A stretch of DNA of 10,174 nucleotides from an uncultured bacterium (GTDB lineage: Bacteria > Gemmatimonadota > Gemmatimonadetes > Longimicrobiales > RSA9): positions 1 through 10,174 of the forward strand of contig CALKIP010000049.1 in NCBI GenBank assembly GCA_937995995.1, in the 5' to 3' direction. Shown piece after piece: positions 6,076 through 10,174 of the stretch (position 1 is the stretch's first letter; every line of letters begins with the position of its first letter). The translations under genes and the position numbers were made by a program. The notes beneath the pieces are model-generated. The model ran no database searches, was not told the DNA's origin, and saw nothing but the letters and a program-made list of their open reading frames with translations.

Positions 6076-6570
6076 TCACTCGCTGAACAGACGGTCGATC
6101 TCGCTGAACGCCGCCGACGCCCAATCGGACGTCAACACCTCCTCGGAGTCGGGCTCACGGGCCGCGGCGCTGGCGAAGAGTTCCGTCAGCCGCGGCGCGG
6201 TCTCACGCACCTTGACCTTGACCAGGCCGAGCGTCGTCGCCTCCGTGAAGACGGTCGCAAGCACCGCCTCGCCGTCTACGTCGGCCAGGAACATCGAACG
6301 TTCCTCTCCCTGGTGGAAGAGTGACGTGCACTCTTTCTCGCCGAGGAGTCGCGCGAGCTGATCACTCGCGGCGAAGTCCGCCGCGGCGAGCGAGGCGAAA
6401 GAGACGCCGTCGATCCCCTCCGTCGCACCGGCCATGGAGAGCAGCCGGCCCGCCCGGTCCATGAGGATCGCGCATTCGACGCCGGCATCCCTCACGAAGG
6501 TGAGGAGCAAGCGCTCGATGTCCTCGATATCGCCCGGGCCGAGCGAACGGTGACCGCCGATCGGACTCAT
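6076..6570 (-). CDS. mglB: MglB, Roadblock/LC7 GTPase-activating partner of MglA, 164 aa
   Basis: MglB dimers bind MglA and stimulate GTP hydrolysis, keeping active MglA away from one pole. The Roadblock/LC7 fold spans about 15-135. Recognisable stretches are CAILMDRAGRLLSMAGATEG (33-52), a SFASLAAADFAASDQLARLL run starting at 57, SLFHQGEE (83-90) and the closing strand TLGLVKVKV (113-121). The C-terminal tail ends FSEIDRLFSE, close to the tail I recall for M. xanthus MglB, where the C-terminal segment helps engage MglA. Length matches that protein (about 160). Its ATG overlaps the stop of the upstream membrane-protein gene as ATGA, and mglA follows 13 nt later, so the three are very likely co-translated. 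Roadblock proteins vary widely, but adjacency to mglA and the tail make this a firm call. Confidence 0.92.
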   Translation of the reverse strand: MSPIGGHRSLGPGDIEDIERLLLTFVRDAGVECAILMDRAGRLLSMAGATEGIDGVSFASLAAADFAASDQLARLLGEKECTSLFHQGEERSMFLADVDGEAVLATVFTEATTLGLVKVKVRETAPRLTELFASAAAREPDSEEVLTSDWASAAFSEIDRLFSE

Positions 6571-6911
6571 CCCGCCGCCTCACTGGTTGCCGCACCCGAC
6601 TCCATGCGCCGCTCCATGCGGTCCAGGATCTGCTCCGCACGCTTCCGCAGCAACGGCCGCGGTTCCCAGGCAACGTAGTCGCCCAGGAGGCGCGCAGTAT
6701 CCACGCTCGGCTCCAGCCCGGCCAGGAAGCCGAGCGCCGCCAGCCGACGCAGCGGGTGCGGGCTGAAGAGGTCCCGGCGGTGGCGCGAGATCTGGTCCCG
6801 CACCAGCAGCGCGCCAAGCGCCGCGACCGCCCCGATGATGAGCGTCACGAGCCCCACCGTCCGCAGGGCGCGCCGCTCTTCCCTCCGTCGCACGATCCGC
6901 CGTTCGCTCAT
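6567..6911 (-). CDS. hypothetical single-pass membrane protein upstream of mglBA, 114 aa
   Basis: I do not recognise a family. The N-terminus is strongly basic (RRIVRRREERRALR, 4-17), followed by one hydrophobic segment at about 19-37 (VGLVTLIIGAVAALGALLV) and a second basic patch (RHRRD, 43-47). Residues 50-103 look helical, with paired amphipathic helices (LRRLAALGFLAGLE, then LLGDYVAWEPRPLLRKRAEQ) that resemble a short HEAT-like hairpin. The end is Ala/Ser/Gly-rich. Basic residues flank the helix on both sides, so topology is not certain; the heavier N-terminal charge favours N-inside. It starts 12 nt after recR with GGGG directly before the ATG. Its stop overlaps the mglB start as ATGA, a sign of coupled translation and fixed stoichiometry. 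A role as a membrane anchor or regulator of MglAB is my inference from position only. Confidence 0.85.
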   Translation of the reverse strand: MSERRIVRRREERRALRTVGLVTLIIGAVAALGALLVRDQISRHRRDLFSPHPLRRLAALGFLAGLEPSVDTARLLGDYVAWEPRPLLRKRAEQILDRMERRMESGAATSEAAG

Positions 6912-6923
6912 CCCCGAAACCGC

Positions 6924-7514
6924 CTAGATTTCACGCCGGCCCGCAAGGGCTTCGGCGATGGTGACTCCGTCCGCGTACTCCAGATCTCCACCGACCGGCA
7001 GGCCGCGCGCCAAGCGCGTGACCCTGAGCCCGATCGGCCGGATCAACTTCTGCAAATACAGCGCAGTGGCCTCGCCCTCGACGCTCGGGTTCGTGGCGAG
7101 GATCACCTCGCGCACCTCCGAGCCACCCTGCAGGCGCTCGAGCAGCGAGGCGACGTTCAGCTCCGCCGGCCCCACGCCCTCCAGGGGCGAGAGCCGGCCA
7201 CCTAACACGTGGTAGAGCCCACGGTACTCGCCCGTCCGTTCGATCGCCGGGATGTCCGAAGCCTCCTCGACCACGCAGATCATGCTCCCGTCGCGCCGCG
7301 GATTGCGGCACAGCTCACACGGGTCCGCCTCCGTAAGGTTACCGCATTGCGAGCACGCGCGCACCCGCTCGGCCACGCCCTCGAGGGCGCGGGCGAGTCG
7401 CCGAACCTCCTCCGGCGGACGTTTCAGCAGATAGTACGTGAGCCGAAGCGCGGTCTTGCGGCCGATGCCAGGGAGTCGGGCGAATTCGTCCGCGAGCTCG
7501 TCGATCGCAGCCAT
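6924..7514 (-). CDS. recR: recombination mediator RecR, 196 aa
   Basis: RecR works with RecO and RecF to load RecA on gapped DNA in recombinational repair. The N-terminal helix-hairpin-helix is at 8-30 with the core LPGIGRKTA (14-22). The zinc finger uses C54, C57, C66 and C69. The Toprim domain spans about 77-172, with ICVVEEASD (79-87), LGGRLSPLEGVGP (104-116), NPSVEGEATALYL (142-154) and RLARGLPVGGDLEYAD (167-182). The C-terminal helix reads TIAEALAGRREI. Length is close to the usual 198-200, with a slightly short N-terminus. Its ATG overlaps the ybaB stop by one base (TGATG), so the two are translationally linked. The dnaX-ybaB-recR order is among the most conserved in bacteria. Confidence 0.98.
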   Translation of the reverse strand: MAAIDELADEFARLPGIGRKTALRLTYYLLKRPPEEVRRLARALEGVAERVRACSQCGNLTEADPCELCRNPRRDGSMICVVEEASDIPAIERTGEYRGLYHVLGGRLSPLEGVGPAELNVASLLERLQGGSEVREVILATNPSVEGEATALYLQKLIRPIGLRVTRLARGLPVGGDLEYADGVTIAEALAGRREI

Positions 7515-7837
7515 CAGGGGAAGTTCGGCAACTGGAACGGGAGCTGGAGACCACCCGTCAGCTTCTTCAGCTCCTCCTCGTAGATGCCTTCCGCCCGCTG
7601 CTGCGCCTCGGAAACCGCGGCAAGGACCAGGTCCTCGAGCATCTCTACGTCCTGCGGGTCGACGACCGTCGGGTCGATCCGCACCTCGCGCACCTTGCCC
7701 CGACCATCGGCGGTCACCGTGACCATTCCACCGCCGCTCGAGACCGTGACCGTCTTGTTGCCCAGCTCCGACTGGAGCTTGCTCATCTGGGCCTGCACCT
7801 GCTGGCCCATCTGCAGAATCTGCTGAAAATTCGTCAT
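7514..7837 (-). CDS. ybaB: nucleoid-associated protein YbaB/EbfC family, 107 aa
   Basis: This small dimeric DNA-binding protein coats or bends DNA. The N-terminal helix (3-26) is rich in Gln and Met (FQQILQMGQQVQAQMSKLQ). A beta region follows with TVTVSSGGGMVTVTADGRGK (29-48) and VREVRIDPTVVDPQD (49-63). The C-terminal helix (64-93) includes LEDLVLAAVSEAQQRAE. These are the family's standard segments, and 107 residues is normal. I chose ATG at 7837. An in-frame ATG at 8017 would prepend 60 residues that overlap the dnaX 3' end and show no family similarity. The ribosome site is weak, only GGGG at 7850-7847. It sits between dnaX and recR, its almost universal position, and overlaps recR by one base. 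Confidence 0.95.
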   Translation of the reverse strand: MTNFQQILQMGQQVQAQMSKLQSELGNKTVTVSSGGGMVTVTADGRGKVREVRIDPTVVDPQDVEMLEDLVLAAVSEAQQRAEGIYEEELKKLTGGLQLPFQLPNFP

Positions 7838-7861
7838 GAATGTGAACCCCGGGAGAGGGTC

Positions 7862-7909
7862 AAAAGATAGGCGCGGCGCCCGGGGCTCCGCAAGCTGTCG
7901 CACGGAGCC
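7862..7909 (-). terminator. terminator-like hairpins in the dnaX-ybaB gap
   Basis: On the minus strand CGGAGCC-type arms at 7909-7903 and 7890-7884 pair perfectly over 7 bp around a 12-nt loop. Just downstream a 4-bp GC stem (GGCG-CCG-CGCC, 7880-7870) runs straight into TATCTTTT (7869-7862). The second stem is short, so full termination is doubtful. A partial terminator that lowers ybaB-recR expression relative to dnaX is possible. Confidence 0.35.
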
Positions 7910-7931
7910 AGGGGCGGCGCGCTGCGCCATC

Positions 7932-10037
7932 TCAATCCAACCATTCCAGATCCCATTCTTGTACCGCCCGTTCGAGGAGGGGTTCCTCTTCGAGCATGCG
8001 CCGGAGTCGGTCCGCACGGACCTGTTCAGGCGTCAGGCGACGGGGCGGAGCGACCCGCTCTCCGCCCCCACCCTGTGCGCGCACATCGATCAACACGGTG
8101 CGCCCGAGCCGCCCGGCCAGCGCGGCTTCCAGTGCCCGCCGCTCCGACGATGCCTCGCCCGAGAGCCGCTCCAGTCCGGGGCCGGGCGGCAGCTCGATGA
8201 CAAGCCGGCCGCCGGCCTCCGCACGCACGACGGCGGCCTTCAAAAAGAGGCCCAGCCCGGCAGGGACGCCCTCGCCCTCGTGGACCATGGCGCGGAACGC
8301 GGTCTCGGCGGCGCGATCGGGGGCGCCGCCGGTGTCCACTGGAGCATTTCCAGCCCCATGCTCCCGCGGCTCGGCCCTCGTGGCGGGTGCATCCCGGCCC
8401 ACGCCGGCCATCGGGTCCGGCCGCGGCTCGGCAACTGTCGCGGCGACGGCTCCGACGGAGGGGGCTCCTTCCATCCGCGCCGATGGAAAGCCACCCACCG
8501 TCCCCTTGACTGCTCCGCCGCCCACCGCATCCGCCACCGCCACACCGGCGCCCCCCCCCGGAGACCCTCCGCCTCCGCTGAGGGCATCAGGGGAAGGGCC
8601 GGGTGCGGGTGCCGCCGCGGTGCCGCCTACGGGACCGGGGCCGCCCCGCGGCGCGCTCCGTGCCTGCGTAGCGCCGCCGGCGTGCGGGGCAACACCAGCC
8701 TGCGGTCCGCCCCCGGCCTGGGGAGCACCGCCGGGCTGGGCACCTGAGCCGGGGCGCGGCTTGCCGAGCGCCTCGGCGAGTTGAGCCTTCGCCTGCTCCC
8801 ACGCGGCCCTACCGCTGGACACACCCTGCCCCGCGCCCGGCGCATCAGCGACGTTCTCGCCCCAGCCCTCGACCGCGCCCTGCGGCGACGAAGCCGCCGC
8901 CCGGATCAGCTCCTCCAGCTCTATGGTCCGCTCGAGGTGGGCGAAGCGAAGCAGCAGTGCCTCGAGGAGGATGCGCGGGTTCGCGCTCTTGCGGAAGCGG
9001 CCGTCGGTATCGAGTTCGGCGACCTGGGCGAGCATGCGAACCAGGTCGCCGGTCGCGAAGAGGTCCGCGGCGGCGGCGTAGGCGTCGCGCAGATCCTCCC
9101 GCACTTCGACGGCGTCGGGGCCGTCGAACTTGACGATCATGAGCGCACGCAGCGCGTCGGCGAGCCCGCGGTAGAACTCCGCCAGGTCGTAGCCGTCGTC
9201 GAGGAGCCGCTGCACGAAGCGGAAGACGTCGCCGTGCCTGCGGTCGGCGATGATGCCGAAGAGCTCCAGATAGAGCTCCTCGCCCACCAGCCCGAGCACC
9301 TCACGGACATCGTCGGCGCCGATGCTACGGTCGGCGGCGAAGGAGAGGACCTGGTCGAGGAGCGAGAGCGCATCGCGCATCCCGCCCTCGGCGCGGCGCG
9401 CGATCGGGACGAGCGCATCGTCGCCCATCTCGATCCCCTCGACCTCGAGCACCTGCCTGAGCCGCTCGACGATCCCGCTCACACTCATGCGGCGGAAGTC
9501 GAAGCGCTGGCAGCGCGACAGGATCGGCGGCGCCGCCTGCTGGATGCGCTGCGGCTCCGTCGTCGCGAAGACGAAGATCACACGCGGCGGCGGCTCCTCC
9601 AGAATCTTGAGGAGCGCGTTCCACGCCTCGCGGGTGAGCATGTGCGCTTCGTCGATGATGTAGACCTTGTAACGGTCTTCCTCGGTCGGCGCATACATCG
9701 CCCGCTCGCGCAGGTTACGCGCATCGTCCACTCCGCGATTGCTCGCCGCGTCGATCTCGATGACGTCGAGCGACGTCCGCCCCGACCAGATGCGCGAGCA
9801 GCTCTCACACTCGCCGCACGGCTCGCCATCCGCCGCGCGGTTCGGGCAGTTGAGCGACATCGCGAGCACACGCGCCGCCGTCGTCTTCCCTACCCCTCGC
9901 GGACCGGTGAAGAGGTACGCGTGCGCCACGCGCCCACGGGCGACGGCCGTCTTGAGCGTCTCGGAGACGTGCTCCTGCAGCGCGATCTCACCGAACCGGC
10001 GAGGTCGATACTGACGGGCGAGTGCGGTGCGGGTCAT
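7932..10037 (-). CDS. dnaX: DNA polymerase III subunit tau/gamma (DnaX), 701 aa
   Basis: DnaX is the ATPase of the clamp loader and, as tau, tethers polymerase cores to the replisome. The AAA+ core is complete. Walker A GPRGVGKTT is at 45-53, zinc cysteines at C64, C74, C77 and C80, and Walker B VYIIDEAH at 125-132. Sensor 1 is in FATTEP (157-162), the arginine finger in SRC (174-176) and sensor 2 in GGMRDALSLLDQ (218-229). The collar domain follows to about residue 370. Residues 380-575 are an unusually long Gly/Ala/Pro linker with imperfect PQAGG-type repeats (432-465). A folded C-terminal region (about 577-660) and a basic/acidic tail ending EWDLEWLD complete the protein. The ATG fits the family start (ALARQYRPRRFGEI), though no clear ribosome site precedes it. 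A run of nine Gs lies in the linker; no A-rich slippery heptamer was seen. Confidence 0.98.
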   Translation of the reverse strand: MTRTALARQYRPRRFGEIALQEHVSETLKTAVARGRVAHAYLFTGPRGVGKTTAARVLAMSLNCPNRAADGEPCGECESCSRIWSGRTSLDVIEIDAASNRGVDDARNLRERAMYAPTEEDRYKVYIIDEAHMLTREAWNALLKILEEPPPRVIFVFATTEPQRIQQAAPPILSRCQRFDFRRMSVSGIVERLRQVLEVEGIEMGDDALVPIARRAEGGMRDALSLLDQVLSFAADRSIGADDVREVLGLVGEELYLELFGIIADRRHGDVFRFVQRLLDDGYDLAEFYRGLADALRALMIVKFDGPDAVEVREDLRDAYAAAADLFATGDLVRMLAQVAELDTDGRFRKSANPRILLEALLLRFAHLERTIELEELIRAAASSPQGAVEGWGENVADAPGAGQGVSSGRAAWEQAKAQLAEALGKPRPGSGAQPGGAPQAGGGPQAGVAPHAGGATQARSAPRGGPGPVGGTAAAPAPGPSPDALSGGGGSPGGGAGVAVADAVGGGAVKGTVGGFPSARMEGAPSVGAVAATVAEPRPDPMAGVGRDAPATRAEPREHGAGNAPVDTGGAPDRAAETAFRAMVHEGEGVPAGLGLFLKAAVVRAEAGGRLVIELPPGPGLERLSGEASSERRALEAALAGRLGRTVLIDVRAQGGGGERVAPPRRLTPEQVRADRLRRMLEEEPLLERAVQEWDLEWLD
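8551..8559 (-). repeat. nine-G homopolymer inside dnaX
   Basis: The plus strand carries nine consecutive C bases, so the dnaX coding strand reads CCG-GGG-GGG-GGC at about codons 493-496, in the linker. It is an obvious spot for polymerase or ribosome slippage, or for a sequencing length error. The correct frame for the C-terminal domain depends on exactly nine Gs. Confidence 0.9.
8640..8744 (-). repeat. imperfect tandem repeats in the DnaX linker
   Basis: Residues 432-465 of DnaX consist of degenerate 6-7 residue units (GGAPQAG, GGPQAGV, APHAGGA, TQARSA, PRGG). They look like a replication-slippage expansion of Gly/Pro/Gln codons within the disordered linker. Confidence 0.6.
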
Positions 10038-10174
10038 GACATCAGGGGTCGGAATTCGGGATTCAGGGGTCGGGAGCTGCTCCCGGCGACACCAGCGCTT
10101 CCGGGGGTCAGCTTACGGGGCGACGGCGCCGCTGGCAACCCACGGAGGCGGCTCCGGGTCCTACCCTCGTGGCG
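10038..10174 (-). other. dnaX upstream region with direct repeat and hairpin
   Basis: TCAGGGGTCGG occurs twice at 10042-10052 and 10063-10073, a 21-nt period. CGGGAG (10071-10076) and CTCCCG (10080-10085) form a perfect 6-bp stem with a 3-nt loop. CCAC/GTGG and GAGG/CCTC arms near 10139-10172 can form a bulged stem at the window edge. I find no convincing -35/-10 pair and no good Shine-Dalgarno before the dnaX ATG. The dnaX promoter may be outside the window. Confidence 0.5.

Noticed and set aside
7838..8017. N-terminal extension of YbaB from an ATG at 8017
   Set aside because: It would overlap the dnaX 3' end by 86 nt, and the extra 60 residues have no family match.
7836..8784. Plus-strand open frames of 262-303 codons opposite the 3' half of dnaX
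   Set aside because: They are mirror frames of the Gly/Ala/Pro linker, giving Pro/Ala/Ser/Gly low complexity with no recognisable domain.
10038..10174. SRP RNA (ffs) upstream of dnaX, a common location in other phyla
   Set aside because: The diagnostic CAGG-CCGGAA-GGA-GCAGC core is not present. Only loose partial resemblance (CCCCCGGAAGC) is seen and no long closing helix.
10034..10174. Minus-strand frame open from the window edge to a TGA overlapping the dnaX ATG, as if an upstream gene ended here
   Set aside because: The 45 codons show no family signal and pass through the direct repeat and hairpin. It cannot be told apart from chance openness in GC-rich DNA.
1..10174. Mobile elements, CRISPR arrays, toxin-antitoxin or defence genes
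   Set aside because: No transposase, integrase, array-like spaced repeats or defence domains were found. Every long gene is a recognisable chromosomal one except the 114-residue membrane protein.

Overview
This is a GC-rich bacterial chromosome segment made of core genes, with no mobile-element, phage, CRISPR or defence signature. Eleven genes lie head to tail on the minus strand: dnaX, ybaB, recR, a small membrane protein, mglB, mglA, pgsA, cinA, an alpha/beta hydrolase, grpE, dnaJ. The left edge holds the plus-strand 3' end of mnmA and a candidate 47-residue lipoprotein, so the two transcription units converge between about 467 and 815. A complete MglA/MglB polarity pair, strong G/C bias at third codon positions and this gene order suggest a Gemmatimonadota-like organism. 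This is an inference from gene content and recalled neighbourhoods; no 16S rRNA or other marker is present to settle it, and Myxococcota or another mglAB-bearing phylum cannot be excluded.

Layout, in minus-strand transcription order. 10174-10038 is a leader with short repeats and a hairpin. 10037-7932 is dnaX (clamp-loader tau). A 94-nt gap with terminator-like hairpins follows. 7837-6924 is ybaB-recR, overlapping by 1 nt. 6911-5484 is a membrane protein, mglB and mglA, with an ATGA overlap between the first two. 5478-2718 is pgsA, cinA and the hydrolase, joined by 4-nt TTGA and ATGA overlaps. A 129-nt gap that may carry a promoter follows. 2588-816 is grpE-dnaJ. The intergenic stretch 467-815 contains a long bidirectional terminator hairpin, a second region of competing inverted repeats, and three copies of an octamer.

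The genes cover replication (DnaX), DNA repair and nucleoid organisation (RecR, YbaB), cell polarity (MglB is the GTPase-activating partner of the Ras-like switch MglA), membrane lipid synthesis (PgsA), nicotinamide nucleotide salvage (CinA), lipid or ester hydrolysis (the hydrolase) and protein folding (GrpE, DnaJ). The least explained gene is the one-helix membrane protein of 114 residues directly upstream of, and overlapping, mglB. It is the best candidate for something undescribed, as a possible membrane partner of the polarity switch. I see no other convincing novel system here.
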